A stretch of DNA of 64,000 nucleotides from a bacterium (GTDB taxonomy: Bacteria; Chloroflexota; Chloroflexia; Chloroflexales; Kallotenuaceae). The notes below the pieces were generated by a model. That model searched no databases, was not told where the DNA came from, and saw nothing but the letters and a program-made list of their open reading frames with translations. The stretch covers positions 25,342 to 89,341 of the forward strand of contig JADDQE010000263.1 in the NCBI GenBank assembly GCA_016781525.1, read 5' to 3'. A program made the translations under genes and the position numbers. How positions within the stretch are numbered: position 1 is the stretch's first letter; each line of letters opens with the position of its first letter. Positions 52,195 to 61,764 of this stretch are shown in pieces.

Positions 52195-53847
52195 TTATTG
52201 CTCGTTCAAGTTTGCTGTCCGGATGATCCCGTCCGGCACGTAGGTAAATCCAGTGATGTTTGCCCGCATGCCGAAGACGTTGTTTGGCTGGTAGACGAAG
52301 ACGTACGGTACGTCCTCATGAACGATCTGCATGACCTGATTGTAGAGCTCTTTGCGCTTCGCTTCATCGCTTTCACGACGTGCTTGATTCAGCAGCTCAT
52401 CAACCTGTGGATTCGAGTACCGGCTGTCGTTGCGAGGAGCCCCCGTCACAAAGACGTCGTAGATGTTCTGGTCCGGGTCGGGACGGCCTGACCAACCCAC
52501 GGCGCCTGCCTCGAAATTACCCTGCTCTAGCTGGTCGAGCAACGTACCGAACTCAACCTTTTCGATCTGCATGCTGAAGCCGGCCGGCTGTAGGAAGTTC
52601 TGCACTAGCTGCGCGAACTGGGCGTTCGCAGGCGAGGTTCCCGTCTTGAAGGTAAACGAGGGGTTAGGGACGCCCGCCTGTGCCAGCAACTGCTTCGCTT
52701 GTTCCACGTTCGGCTGCTCGTACTCGTTGCTCTCACCGAAGGCAAGATTCGTTTTTGTGAAGGGCGAGTGGGCGGGCGTAGCGGTCTCGCCAAATATAAC
52801 TTTGACAAGAGCGTCGCGGTTGATCAGCAGGTCCAATGCCTGTCGTACTTCCTTTTTGTCGAAAGGCGGCCGCGTCGTATTCAAGTAAAAGCCTTGATAA
52901 CCCAGAGCAGGTTCGTTTATAACCTGGAAGTTCTGGTCCTGCTGGAGACCCGGCACCTCTTTCGGGGGGAGGGTGTCGGTTATATCGACCTGACCCGAGC
53001 GAAGATTGACGAGCGCCGTAGGCGCGTCGGTAAAGATCTTGTAGACGATTCTGCTTGCTTTCGGCAGCCCTTCCTGCCAATAGTCTTCGTTGCGGACAAG
53101 CGTTATGCTCGTGTCCTTGACACGATCCTGGAACTTAAAGGGGCCACTACCGACGGGCTTGGTGAGAAATTGGTCGCCAAGCTCCTGTACGGCCGTAGGA
53201 GAGGCCATCATTCCGGCACGATCCGTTAAGATCGAGAGGAACGGTGCGAAGGGCTCCTTAAGCGTGATCCTCACTGTCTGTGGATCGACAGCCTCGATCG
53301 ACTGCACGGCAGAGAGCTCGGTTCGGCGTGGCGACGTTTCAGCCATTCCGCGCTCCATATTGAACCGGACCGCCTCGGCGTTAAAGTCGGTTCCATCATG
53401 GAACTTGACGCCTTCCCGGAGCTTGAGCGTATAGGTCAGCCCGTCCTCGGATACGTTCCACTCAGTGGCCAGCATCGGCACGATGTTGCCTTCGGCATCA
53501 AGGTCGACCAGCTTATCCATAATGCTATTGAGGACCTGGCGGTCGACGAATGCAGTTGACAGCGCCGGATCCAGTTTGGGCGGGTCGGCGTTTAAGCTAA
53601 TGCTAATCTCTGCGTTGCCTTGCGCGCCCGTCGCGTCGGCAGCACTGCCGGCAGCCGTGGAAGCATTGCCAGCCGCGCCGCTAGCAGCCCCTGGCGCGCT
53701 AGAGGCGGTCGTTCCGGCGCTGCCGGTGTTTCCGCCCGCGCCTGTCGTCGCGTCGCTGCCACCACCACCCCCGCACGCGCTTAGAAGCAGTGCCACGATA
53801 ATCAGCATTGCTCCCGAGATGCTGATTGGCCGTCTCGTTGTTGACAT
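52195..53847 (-). CDS. ABC transporter substrate-binding lipoprotein (family 5)
   Basis: 550 residues. A lipoprotein signal (MLIIVALLLSAC, lipobox LSAC with Cys near residue 26) precedes a long Gly/Ala/Ser/Thr-rich linker and then the SBP_bac_5 fold: LDPALSTAFVDRQVLNSIMDKLV, YTLKLREGVKFHDGTDFNAEAVRFNMERG, PVGSGPFKFQ and the C-terminal half with FYLNTTRPPFDKKEVRQALDLLINRD. Members bind oligopeptides, dipeptides, glutathione or nickel complexes. With gamma-glutamyltransferase at the end of the operon, gamma-glutamyl peptides are a reasonable guess. A strong minus-strand promoter lies about 100 nt upstream, and GGAG precedes the ATG. Confidence 0.95.
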   Translation of the reverse strand: MSTTRRPISISGAMLIIVALLLSACGGGGGSDATTGAGGNTGSAGTTASSAPGAASGAAGNASTAAGSAADATGAQGNAEISISLNADPPKLDPALSTAFVDRQVLNSIMDKLVDLDAEGNIVPMLATEWNVSEDGLTYTLKLREGVKFHDGTDFNAEAVRFNMERGMAETSPRRTELSAVQSIEAVDPQTVRITLKEPFAPFLSILTDRAGMMASPTAVQELGDQFLTKPVGSGPFKFQDRVKDTSITLVRNEDYWQEGLPKASRIVYKIFTDAPTALVNLRSGQVDITDTLPPKEVPGLQQDQNFQVINEPALGYQGFYLNTTRPPFDKKEVRQALDLLINRDALVKVIFGETATPAHSPFTKTNLAFGESNEYEQPNVEQAKQLLAQAGVPNPSFTFKTGTSPANAQFAQLVQNFLQPAGFSMQIEKVEFGTLLDQLEQGNFEAGAVGWSGRPDPDQNIYDVFVTGAPRNDSRYSNPQVDELLNQARRESDEAKRKELYNQVMQIVHEDVPYVFVYQPNNVFGMRANITGFTYVPDGIIRTANLNEQ

Positions 53848-53949
53848 GGCCTTCTCCTTATTTCGGACCAGAACTACGCCGCAAAACTCTTCTAAAACAT
53901 TGAGACGAAGAGGGCCTGAAGGGAAGTGTTTAGAAAAAGTTAAGAGATG

Positions 53950-53977
53950 AGTATACGGGATATTGTTGCCGTGTCAA
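53950..53977 (-). promoter_or_regulatory. Promoter of the importer-GGT operon
   Basis: Minus strand: TTGACA (53977-53972), 16-bp spacer, TATACT (53955-53950). The predicted start is near 53943, giving a leader of about 95 nt before the binding-protein gene. Confidence 0.75.
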
Positions 53978-54204
53978 GGCTCATAGGGGGTGAGCTATTC
54001 TCCGCGTCACTGGTTCACGAATCCCGATGACCACACCCGATGTTGCATAGATCGTGCCATAAGTGTTTCTCAACCCCAGCACTGGCCCCAGGACCCGGCG
54101 GTCGTCGCTATATGTTGTGGTCTAGTTCCGTGTCAGCCCATAGTTAGGGTGAAACGAACGGTGCCAGTACCTATGGTAGAATGCCGCGCGGAGGGAGGAT
54201 TAGA

Positions 54205-55758
54205 GTGTTTTTCGTACGCTTCACCGTAGCGGCGTTGCCGGTCTTAGCACTTCTGGGCGGGATCCTCTGGCTCAAGTGGCGTGCTTTTCGGGCTGCCGCT
54301 CTGGCATGGCTTGTTGCCGTCGCCGGTGCCGCCGTGCTTTTTGGCGCAGGACCCGCCCTGCTTGCATCCGCAAGCGCAAAGGGACTGAGCCTCGCCCTCC
54401 TCGTGATGCTGATCGTTTGGGCGGCTGTGTTTCTCTACAGCCTCGCCGACGACCTGGGCGCCGTGCGCGTGATCGCCAGCAAGATCATGAGCAGTACCCG
54501 CGACCCACTGTTGCTGGCGCTGCTCCTGTCTTGGACCTTTTCCGGTTTCATGCAGGGCATCGCGGGCTTTGGAGTTCCGGTCGCCGTCGTCGCTCCCCTC
54601 ATGGTACTTGCCGGCTTTCCTCCCGTTCGCGCAATTGCCGCCGCGATGATTGGGCATTCGTGGGCGATCACGTTCGGCTCGATGGGCTCGTCCTTCTTCA
54701 CAATCGGGTTGGTCATGGGTGTAGAGGGAACCGCCCTCGGGCCGATGCTTGCCCTGCTATTTTTTGTGCCAATCCTGGTAACGGGGCTGAGCGTCGCGCA
54801 TATCGCCGGCGGCTGGGCGGGTGTCCGGAGGGCTGCGCCCGTGGTTGTGGTGGCTGCGATAGCGATGGACCTTGCGATGTGGGCGCTGAATGTCTTGGGC
54901 GCAGCGCCTGTCTCCAGCATGTTGCCTGGGCTCTTGGGCACGCTCATCCTCTGGGGAGCCGGTCGGACCGCGTTCTATCATCAAGCGAGCGCGGAGACCG
55001 AAGCACGCAGCCCGTCTGGCCTTTCATTTCGTTGGGCTTTTCTGCCCTACGCGCTGCTAACTATTTTTTCAGTTCTCGCAAACGTTCCCGCTGTAAAAAC
55101 GAATGCTGCTCCGCTTCGCTTTGCGCTTCGCTTTCCGGAGCAGGCCACCGCACAGGACTTTGTAGTCAAGGCCTCGTCTGCGTATGCACCGATCCAGCTC
55201 GTAGGGCATCCCGCCCCTTTGTTGATCCTTAGCGCCCTGATTACCTACGGTGTCTACAGCAGCCGGGGTACCTGGAAGGCGGGTGCGGCGGTCCGCGCTT
55301 GGCGAGCTACCGTGCGCCAAACGACGGGAACAACCGTTGCGGTGTCGCTCATGGTGATGATGGCGCTCGTCGTAGCAGATTCAGGCATGGCCGCGGTGCT
55401 TGCGCAGGGTGCCGAGGCCTTAGGGCGCGAAATCTACCTGGTAACCTCGCCATTCATTGGGCTGCTCGGCGCCTTTGTGACAGGCAGCAACACAAACTCA
55501 AACGTCATGTTCGGTCCCTTGCAGCTCTATGCCTCGCAAGCCCTCGCGTTGAGCACGGTTCTGGTCGCTGCTGCACAGACCCTCGGCGGCTCGATTGGCT
55601 CGGGTGTGGCTCCCGACAAAGCGCTGATCGGCGTGTCGGTGGTCGGTAAGGATGTGCGGGAGGGCGAGGTGATGCGCCAAGCCTTGCCCTATGGCTTGCT
55701 GTGTGTGCTCTCGATTGGCGTACAGATTCTGCTGGTGAGCGCAGTGGTGAGACCATGA
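54205..55758 (+). CDS. L-lactate permease (LctP family)
   Basis: Membrane protein of 517 residues with about twelve to fourteen helices. GTG 54205 is set by GGAGG six bases upstream; an ATG eight codons earlier has no ribosome site. Family traits: SFxxF-like SWTFSGFMQGIAGFGVPVAVVAPLM, MIGHSWAITFGSMGSSFF, and the later SPFIGLLGAFVTGSNTNSNVMFG with QTLGGSIGSGVAPDKALIG. These are shared by LldP/GlcA lactate and glycolate proton symporters. No lactate dehydrogenase gene adjoins it. The downstream 51-residue gene overlaps by four bases. Confidence 0.92.
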   Translation: MFFVRFTVAALPVLALLGGILWLKWRAFRAAALAWLVAVAGAAVLFGAGPALLASASAKGLSLALLVMLIVWAAVFLYSLADDLGAVRVIASKIMSSTRDPLLLALLLSWTFSGFMQGIAGFGVPVAVVAPLMVLAGFPPVRAIAAAMIGHSWAITFGSMGSSFFTIGLVMGVEGTALGPMLALLFFVPILVTGLSVAHIAGGWAGVRRAAPVVVVAAIAMDLAMWALNVLGAAPVSSMLPGLLGTLILWGAGRTAFYHQASAETEARSPSGLSFRWAFLPYALLTIFSVLANVPAVKTNAAPLRFALRFPEQATAQDFVVKASSAYAPIQLVGHPAPLLILSALITYGVYSSRGTWKAGAAVRAWRATVRQTTGTTVAVSLMVMMALVVADSGMAAVLAQGAEALGREIYLVTSPFIGLLGAFVTGSNTNSNVMFGPLQLYASQALALSTVLVAAAQTLGGSIGSGVAPDKALIGVSVVGKDVREGEVMRQALPYGLLCVLSIGVQILLVSAVVRP

Positions 55759-55910
55759 AGACGACAGTGTCGTTGCTTGTCCTGATCGTAGCTTTCCCGC
55801 TCCTGTACGTGAGTAGTGCAATCCTGATGAGCGATCCCGCCTCCATCTTCGCTCTGCTGGTGGTTGCGGGCGTCTGCGTCTATTTACTCGCTCCTGATAG
55901 AAAAGCCTAG
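55755..55910 (+). CDS. 51-residue two-helix membrane protein coupled to LctP
   Basis: Its ATG overlaps the permease stop (ATGA), which argues for coupled translation of a real small gene. The product has two hydrophobic helices, about residues 5-24 (VSLLVLIVAFPLLYVSSAIL) and 29-45 (SIFALLVVAGVCVYLLA), joined by a short polar loop MSDPA and ended by a charged DRKA. No family is recognised. It may be an accessory subunit of the permease; tests are needed to separate that from a chance frame. Confidence 0.65.
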   Translation: MKTTVSLLVLIVAFPLLYVSSAILMSDPASIFALLVVAGVCVYLLAPDRKA

Positions 55911-56188
55911 GGCGTCAGGGATACGTGGCCGGGTACCTTACGCGACGTATTTTGGTGGTGCAACCGTCCAACGACGGTCTCCAAATCCTTTCAGAGCCCG
56001 TCCAAATCCAGCACGGTATGTGTGTCTACCTCGTCAAAGGAATAGTGGGTGACAGCCCGAAGTGCTGATCCCGTAGTCGCTTGTCGGGGTTATACTACGA
56101 GCCTCGGAGCTGGATATCGGCGGCGAGGAGCAGGGTTGAAGCTGCCCACAGGCAGTGGCTCCGTTGCTCGCGATCGCATTGAAGCTGG

Positions 56189-56701
56189 ATGCTCATGTTC
56201 TTGTACCTGATTCGTCACGCCCAACCACACTATAATGCCCCGGTCCCATACCATGTTCCGCCCGGTCCTGAGCTGACAGAGCGTGGGCTGGAGCAAGCTG
56301 CTGCACTTGTTCCGATGCTTCGAGGTGCAGGAATTGACCGGATTGTAAGCTCGCCTTTGAGGCGGTGCATCATGACCGCAGAACCCCTTGCGGCGGCGCT
56401 TGGGTTGGATATTCGGATCGACGAGGACGTCCGCGAGTCGCAGCCGGGCGAGGCGACGGCCGACGTGATGGTTCGTATGCTCCGCGCTACTCTGGCACAG
56501 TCCGACGCGCGGGTCGTCGCGCTCTTTTCTCATGCCGCACCCCTGACCGAGTTGCTACGCACGCTGACTCACGACGAGGTTGTGCTGCCGGCCAAGGATT
56601 ATCGCGGCAATCACCTCGCAGAGTGCATGGTATGGGGGCTCTACGTTCGTGACGGACGCTGGAAAGCGCAACACCTACCGCCGCAAGGCCGATCGTGTTA
56701 G
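56189..56701 (+). CDS. Histidine phosphatase family protein
   Basis: 170 residues (or 168 from the second ATG). The phospho-His motif is LYLIRHAQPHYN, the family RHG replaced by RHA. Other active-site parts are SSPLRRCIMTAEPLA (second Arg) and LFSHAAPLTELLRTL (second His). It resembles the broad phosphoglycerate mutase-like group of small-molecule phosphatases (alpha-ribazole phosphatase, phosphoserine phosphatase types); the substrate is undetermined. It stands alone. Confidence 0.88.
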   Translation: MLMFLYLIRHAQPHYNAPVPYHVPPGPELTERGLEQAAALVPMLRGAGIDRIVSSPLRRCIMTAEPLAAALGLDIRIDEDVRESQPGEATADVMVRMLRATLAQSDARVVALFSHAAPLTELLRTLTHDEVVLPAKDYRGNHLAECMVWGLYVRDGRWKAQHLPPQGRSC

Positions 56702-56762
56702 GGATTTGCTCCCCTATGCCCCGAAAAGGCAATGATCAGGCGCCTTGAGCTTTATCTTGCGC

Positions 56763-57599
56763 CTAAGGCCTCGGTTTGTCACGCTCACTGTGGATGACAA
56801 ACGCTGCGAAACCGCATAGCCCGATCGTAGCAAACGAAAACCACTGGAGCGCGTAACTTAGATGCGATCCTTCGCTCAGCTCGATGTCGGGGTGTGGTCG
56901 CGGTAGTCCTTGCGCCTCGGGAGCTGGAAGTTGCTCGACATAAAATGAAAGCAAGGGATAGGGCAGTTGCTGCGCAATCCGCTCGGGGTCGAGCCGAAAC
57001 CATGCCTTCAGCGGATCGTCTGCTGGTTGCTGGTCACGTGGACCAAAGGACGATGTCGTTGACGAAGGTTTACGGATCACGCCTTCGATCTGGACCTCAT
57101 CAGGTACCCTGAACTGCTGCAGCACCGCCGCGTCATAACCGAGTAGTGGAACCCAGCCCCGATTAACGAGAACATGTTGATCGCTGCCGGCGATGCGCAG
57201 CGGCGTGACAATATCCACGCCGGGCGTTCCCTGGTACGCACGACTGCGCAGAACAATTTCGTTCGCCGTATCGAATGTGCCGCGCACCCTGACCCGACGG
57301 TATTCGTCGGGCGCTTCGCTGACTGTAGCACTGTTAAGCTCTAGTGCCGGCGCCGCGAGCCGTGTTTCTAATAGGGCATTATGGGCTCGCCGCTCCGATA
57401 GCCGATCAAGTTGCCAAATGCCAAGTCGCAGCATTCCGGCGGCAATCAGAATTACTGCTAAGGTTGCCCATCGCCACCGGCTGCTAACAAGCAGCCGCGG
57501 TAGCGCATACCAAGCCACCGGCGTTTGCGGTGACTGGACCTCGAGTGCTATCGGACGTGTATCCTGGTGCTGGAACGAGTCCACGCGGTTCCCTTTCAT
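56763..57599 (-). CDS. SURF1-family cytochrome oxidase assembly protein
   Basis: 278 residues from ATG 57599; a GTG five codons later is better spaced from AAAGG and may be the true start. Two membrane helices frame the protein: about 40-60 (WATLAVILIAAGMLRLGIWQLDRL, with the SURF1 Gxx-WQ block) and 248-266 (ALQWFSFATIGLCGFAAF), with a periplasmic domain between. Other SURF1 blocks: YRRVRVRGTFD, VDIVTPLRI, VLVNRGWVPL and EGSHLSYALQWFSFA. SURF1 helps insert haem into aa3-type oxidase, so an aerobic respiratory chain is implied. No cox genes are next to it. Confidence 0.9.
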   Translation of the reverse strand: MKGNRVDSFQHQDTRPIALEVQSPQTPVAWYALPRLLVSSRWRWATLAVILIAAGMLRLGIWQLDRLSERRAHNALLETRLAAPALELNSATVSEAPDEYRRVRVRGTFDTANEIVLRSRAYQGTPGVDIVTPLRIAGSDQHVLVNRGWVPLLGYDAAVLQQFRVPDEVQIEGVIRKPSSTTSSFGPRDQQPADDPLKAWFRLDPERIAQQLPYPLLSFYVEQLPAPEAQGLPRPHPDIELSEGSHLSYALQWFSFATIGLCGFAAFVIHSERDKPRP

Positions 57600-58018
57600 C
57601 CTTCGGACATTCCGCCCGCTCTGCTTGGTATTGTAACGTGTTCGACGGAGGCCTGCCCCCAGATGAGCTCTGCATCTCCCATGCTCCCCAACACCATGCC
57701 TGTTACCGAACGGTAACTTGGGACGAATGTCCTCGCGCTCGTTTGGTGCGTATCCAGAACAAGACCACAAGCAGGTCGCGGTGGACCAGCTGGATGTTCT
57801 GATGCAGCCTAATCCGGGTACTACAGCTTTAAGAGTATCGCGTCGGGGGTTAAAGACGCGCGAATGGAGAGCGTCTCCAATGCTAATCCCATTGAAGGTA
57901 GCAGCGGGATGTAGAGCCGTTGGACGTAAAACGCGTTGAGAGTCCGGATTATGGAGGAGGTTGATGGGCGCCAAGCGTGGGACTTGTTCTGGTACGAAAG
58001 CGGACAGGGTTCGACCGT
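57600..58018. other. 419-nt region without a supported gene
   Basis: The SURF1 frame stays open upstream to 57974, but the translated part lacks any SURF1 similarity and contains odd Cys/Trp-rich sequence, so it is treated as non-coding. A short GGAGA-GCG-TCTCC hairpin lies near 57863-57875. It should hold the SURF1 promoter. Confidence 0.5.
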
Positions 58019-59326
58019 CTACTGCGGAACGTTAACAATCCAGCTCGCCTCCCCAAAGGGCTGGCTCACGAGTGCAATCTTTAGGGTGATCGCATTGGGC
58101 CGAACATTCTGCGGCACGATGATAGTCGCGGTTCGCTTCTCACCGCGCCGGACTTCCAGCACGCCGCGCGGCCGTGAGCGGGCTGAGTCGATCAGGTAGC
58201 GCACCTGGTTGTCGGCAATGACGATATTTTCGGGCACGAGCGCCATCTTTGCTGGTGTTCCACGCCGATTCTCGACGGTCCACTCAAGCATGATCTGTCC
58301 GTTGTTGAAGTCGACTGTCTCCAACGTAACTAGGACGTCGGCGTTATCCTCGTCGGCGCCAACCCATTCGCTCCGCTCGCGATCCCAACGTCGTCCAACC
58401 CGCTGATGAACACTGGCAATACCATTCGCGACATCAATACCTAACCCCTGTTCCGGAATCGTTGGGACGGGAACAACCGTGACTGGAGGCGCGGGTTCCG
58501 AAGAGTTATTGATTGCGGGCGGAATGGTCGCGAGTGTCCAAACCAGCGCCAGCAGGGCAAAAACGGTAAGCACACCACCCGGCCAGCTGTTGATGCGGCA
58601 TAGCGTCTCCCGCCACCATGGCATGGGTGCCGCTGCTTCAGCGAGCGGGACTTCCGGCGGAACTGGCGACGACGCAGGAAGCTGCGGTTCGGTTGGCGTG
58701 CTGGCCCATGGCGGCATCACGCCGGCAAGGAGATCGTTGAGCTCCTGCCACGGCTCGCAGTGCAAAAGCTTGGGAATGCGGACGAGCTCTTCGTCCGTCA
58801 GCTCAATCCCATTCGAGCGCTCCGTTAGCAAATACGTGGGAAGCTCGTCAAGTCCTTTAACCTGCACCTTCCAGTCAAGCTCAATTTGTGAGCCGGGCTC
58901 GAGCGTTGGAACCAGTACAATCACACGCTTCGCGGCACGAAAATCGATGGCGTTCGCCTTTTGCGCCGAGACAATCTGGTGTTTATTGTCGTTAAGAAAA
59001 TTCGTAAAGTTGTAGAAGTAGTTGACGACTTGGCCGTACGGGTTTTTCCGGCCAGGATTAAGCTCCTTGGTCGAACCGTTCTTGCTAGTGACTTTCCACT
59101 TGCCATTGACGGAGCCGAAGACCATTCCGTCGACGTGTTTCAGCTCAAGGATAAAGATCGCGTCTGACTTGAGGATGACCAGGTCAATTGCCCTGCCGCC
59201 CACGCTAAAATTGGCGATCATGACATAGAGCCCTTCCAAACGGTCGAGGCCGTTCGCAAGGGCAATGATCGCTTTACGCTCGTTTGGATTGTCCGGCTTT
59301 TCGCCGATCCAGACTTGGACGGCCAC
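58019..59326 (-). CDS. NERD-domain membrane protein
   Basis: 435 residues. GTG 59326 is preferred, with GGAG six bases upstream; a TTG four codons earlier lacks one. The N-terminal 110 residues form a NERD nuclease-related domain: EGLYVMIANFSVGGRAIDLVILKSDAIFILELKHVDG carries the PD-(D/E)xK core with Asp in AIDLVIL and ExK in ELKH. Residues about 215-235 are Pro-rich, one membrane helix follows (GGVLTVFALLALVWTLATI, about 250-270), and a C-terminal beta domain of about 130 residues lies outside (VLVTLETVDFNNGQIMLEWTVENRRG). Most NERD proteins are soluble or kinase-linked; the outer domain here is unusual. Function unknown. Confidence 0.82.
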   Translation of the reverse strand: MAVQVWIGEKPDNPNERKAIIALANGLDRLEGLYVMIANFSVGGRAIDLVILKSDAIFILELKHVDGMVFGSVNGKWKVTSKNGSTKELNPGRKNPYGQVVNYFYNFTNFLNDNKHQIVSAQKANAIDFRAAKRVIVLVPTLEPGSQIELDWKVQVKGLDELPTYLLTERSNGIELTDEELVRIPKLLHCEPWQELNDLLAGVMPPWASTPTEPQLPASSPVPPEVPLAEAAAPMPWWRETLCRINSWPGGVLTVFALLALVWTLATIPPAINNSSEPAPPVTVVPVPTIPEQGLGIDVANGIASVHQRVGRRWDRERSEWVGADEDNADVLVTLETVDFNNGQIMLEWTVENRRGTPAKMALVPENIVIADNQVRYLIDSARSRPRGVLEVRRGEKRTATIIVPQNVRPNAITLKIALVSQPFGEASWIVNVPQ

Positions 59327-59427
59327 AATCTTCTCCAAAGACGTTGTCGTGGAGTGGGGGTAAACTCCTACACGGATGCTTCGGTACCCGACTTTTCATG
59401 CACCATCAATCCTGCGACGCGCCCTCG

Positions 59428-61581
59428 TCACCGCCGGCGGCTACCACGCGCGCTTGCGCTAGCTGATGCTCCCCTGGCCGCGGCTTTACCCCGACCGTTA
59501 CCCCTCGCTGTTGCGGGACCTGTTGCTGCAGCGACACTGCTCGCCTGACCACCACCCTGGCGCTCTTGTACGCTTTCCAGCAGTGCCGTTGTGTCCTCGA
59601 GCGCTAAGGTACGTCGAAACTCCACGACTTGATCACGCAGCAGCGCAGCTTTCTCGAACTCAAGGTTCTTGGCGGCCTCCTTCATCTGCTTCTCAAGCTC
59701 TTTAATCATCTTGAGCAGCTCGTCCTTTGGAATCGGCACCTCACCGGCCGCACCCACAATGTACGGCGCTTTTTCCTCGGCAACTCGTTGGAGCTGGCTG
59801 GTCAGATCACGAATCTGCTTAATGATACCTCGCGGCTCGATGCCGTGACGTCGGTTGTAGGCCATTTGAATATCGCGGCGGCGCTGTGTCTCTTTGATCG
59901 CAATATCCATCGAGCGCGTCATCGTATCGGCGTACATCACAACGGTGCCGTCGATATGCCGCGCAGCACGCCCGATGGTCTGAATCAGCGACGAGGCAGA
60001 GCGGAGGTAGCCTTCTTTGTCGGCGTCTAGGATCGCAACGAGCGACACTTCGGGCAGGTCCAGCCCTTCGCGTAGCAGGTTGATGCCCACAACCACATCA
60101 TAAACGCCGAGCCGCAGATCGCGCAAGATCTCGACCCGCTCAATCGTATCGATGTCGGCATGCAGATACTGCGTTCGAATGCCCATTTCCTTGAGGTAGT
60201 CCGCCAAATCTTCAGCCATGCGCTTCGTCAGCGTTGTCACCAACGCGCGCTGTTGGGCCTCGACTCGCTTCTTGATCTCGCCGAGCAAATCGTCGATCTG
60301 CCCGCGAGTTGCCCGCACCTCGACTACCGGATCAAGCAATCCAGTGGGCCGAATGATCTGCTCCACCATTTGCTCCGAGTGCTCCAGCTCATAGGGTCCT
60401 GGAGTGGCCGAGACGTAGACGACCTGATGGAGATGCTGGGCCCATTCGTCGAAGGTCAGCGGACGGTTGTCGAGCGCGCTCGGTAGCCGGAAGCCAAAGT
60501 CGACGAGGGTTTGCTTTCGGCTGCGGTCGCCGTTAAACATGCCGCGAACCTGGGGCACCGAGATATGCGACTCGTCCACGAACATAAGAAAATCGTCCGG
60601 GAAGTAGTCGAGCAGCGTCCATGGCGTTTGCCCTGGCTCGCGCCGGTCCATGTGCCGGCTGTAGTTCTCGATGCCCGAGCAGTAACCCATCTCAGCCAAC
60701 ATCTCGAGATCGTACATCGTACGCTGCTTTAAGCGTTGTGCTTCGAGGAGCTTGCCATCGGCTTCCAGGCCCTTGATCCGCTCGTCGAGCTCGGCTTGAA
60801 TGTCGCGAATCGCCAACTGCAATTTTTCACCGGTCGTAATAAAGTGTTTGGCCGGAAAGATGTCGATGGCTTTCTTTTCAACGAGCAGCTCACCGGTCAA
60901 CGGATCGACCTCGACCATCCGCTCAATCTCGTCGCCCCAGAACTCGACACGGTAAGCAGTCTCGGCGTTGGCAGGAAAAATTTCCAGCGTGTCACCACGC
61001 ACCCGGAAAGTCCCCCGGTGGAAGTCGATGTCATTACGCTCGAACTGTAGGTCAATCAGCTGCCGTAAAATCTTATCGCGGTTGCGTACCTCGCCGACCC
61101 GCAGTGGCAGCGCGACTTGGCCATAATCTACCGGGGAGCCCAAGCCGTATATTGCTGAAACTGATGCCACGATCAATACGTCTTTCCGCGACAGCAGTGC
61201 TTGGGTGGCCTCGTGCCGTAGACGGTCGATCTCTTCGTTAATTTGCGCCTCCTTCTCGATGTACAAGTCCTTGGAGGGTACGTACGCCTCCGGGGTGTAC
61301 ATGTCGTAATAGGAGACGAAGTAGGAGACGGCGTTGTCAGGAAAAAATTCTTTGAACTCGGCGTAGAGCTGGGCCGCGAGAGTTTTGTTATGCGCCATTA
61401 CCAGTGTCGGCCGCTGCACTTGCTCCACGATCCAGGCCATAACGGCTGTCTTGCCGGTGCCGGTCGCGCCGACCAAGGTTTGCTGTTTCAGCCCGCTGTT
61501 CAGTCCTTCAACGAGTTTCTGGAGCGCCGCCGGCTGATCGCCGGTAGGTTGATACGGGGCATTAACTCGAAATGGCGGCAT
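59428..61581 (-). CDS. uvrB: Excinuclease ABC subunit B
   Basis: Nucleotide excision repair helicase-like protein, 717 residues. Walker A GATGTGKT near residue 40; the DNA-wedging beta-hairpin region [25 protein letters not shown] at about 93-118; DESHI for the Mg site; motif V/VI region [26 protein letters not shown] and QTIGRAARH; and the C-terminal UVR domain around 630-665 ([23 protein letters not shown]). The tail after that is about 45 residues rich in Ala, Gly, Arg and Ser, longer than usual and likely disordered. AAGGA precedes the ATG. Single gene; no uvrA or uvrC in the window. Confidence 0.98.
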   Translation of the reverse strand: MPPFRVNAPYQPTGDQPAALQKLVEGLNSGLKQQTLVGATGTGKTAVMAWIVEQVQRPTLVMAHNKTLAAQLYAEFKEFFPDNAVSYFVSYYDMYTPEAYVPSKDLYIEKEAQINEEIDRLRHEATQALLSRKDVLIVASVSAIYGLGSPVDYGQVALPLRVGEVRNRDKILRQLIDLQFERNDIDFHRGTFRVRGDTLEIFPANAETAYRVEFWGDEIERMVEVDPLTGELLVEKKAIDIFPAKHFITTGEKLQLAIRDIQAELDERIKGLEADGKLLEAQRLKQRTMYDLEMLAEMGYCSGIENYSRHMDRREPGQTPWTLLDYFPDDFLMFVDESHISVPQVRGMFNGDRSRKQTLVDFGFRLPSALDNRPLTFDEWAQHLHQVVYVSATPGPYELEHSEQMVEQIIRPTGLLDPVVEVRATRGQIDDLLGEIKKRVEAQQRALVTTLTKRMAEDLADYLKEMGIRTQYLHADIDTIERVEILRDLRLGVYDVVVGINLLREGLDLPEVSLVAILDADKEGYLRSASSLIQTIGRAARHIDGTVVMYADTMTRSMDIAIKETQRRRDIQMAYNRRHGIEPRGIIKQIRDLTSQLQRVAEEKAPYIVGAAGEVPIPKDELLKMIKELEKQMKEAAKNLEFEKAALLRDQVVEFRRTLALEDTTALLESVQERQGGGQASSVAAATGPATARGNGRGKAAARGASASASARGSRRR

Positions 61582-61626
61582 TCACAGGGTCCTTTTTCCT
61601 GAGGCGCGAAAAGCTTTACAGTGCTT

Positions 61627-61632
61627 ATTATA
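61627..61632 (-). promoter_or_regulatory. -10 element upstream of uvrB
   Basis: TATAAT on the minus strand (61632-61627), 46 nt before the uvrB start. No clear -35 at the right distance. No LexA-type box was recognised. Confidence 0.4.
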
Positions 61633-61713
61633 CCGCAGATCGGCTAGCCGGGCTAGTCCCACAGTTCGTAGTAATAAAGCAAATGTGCTGTTTGCTGGCT
61701 ACAAAACGGCGAT

Positions 61714-61740
61714 AGGGGCTGGGCTCGCCGCCCAACCCCT
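61714..61740 (-). terminator. Terminator downstream of ABC ATPase gene
   Basis: Minus strand: AGGGGTTGGGC, loop GGCGA, GCCCAGCCCCT, one mismatch in eleven pairs, followed by ATCGCCGTTTTG. It lies 24 nt beyond the ATPase gene stop and before uvrB. Confidence 0.6.
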
Positions 61741-61764
61741 ACGTAGCTCATGTGGACGCCGCGA

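Noticed and set aside
57600..57974. Upstream extension of SURF1 by 125 codons
   Set aside because: The added part has no SURF1 features, and the family N terminus begins just before the first membrane helix near 57599.
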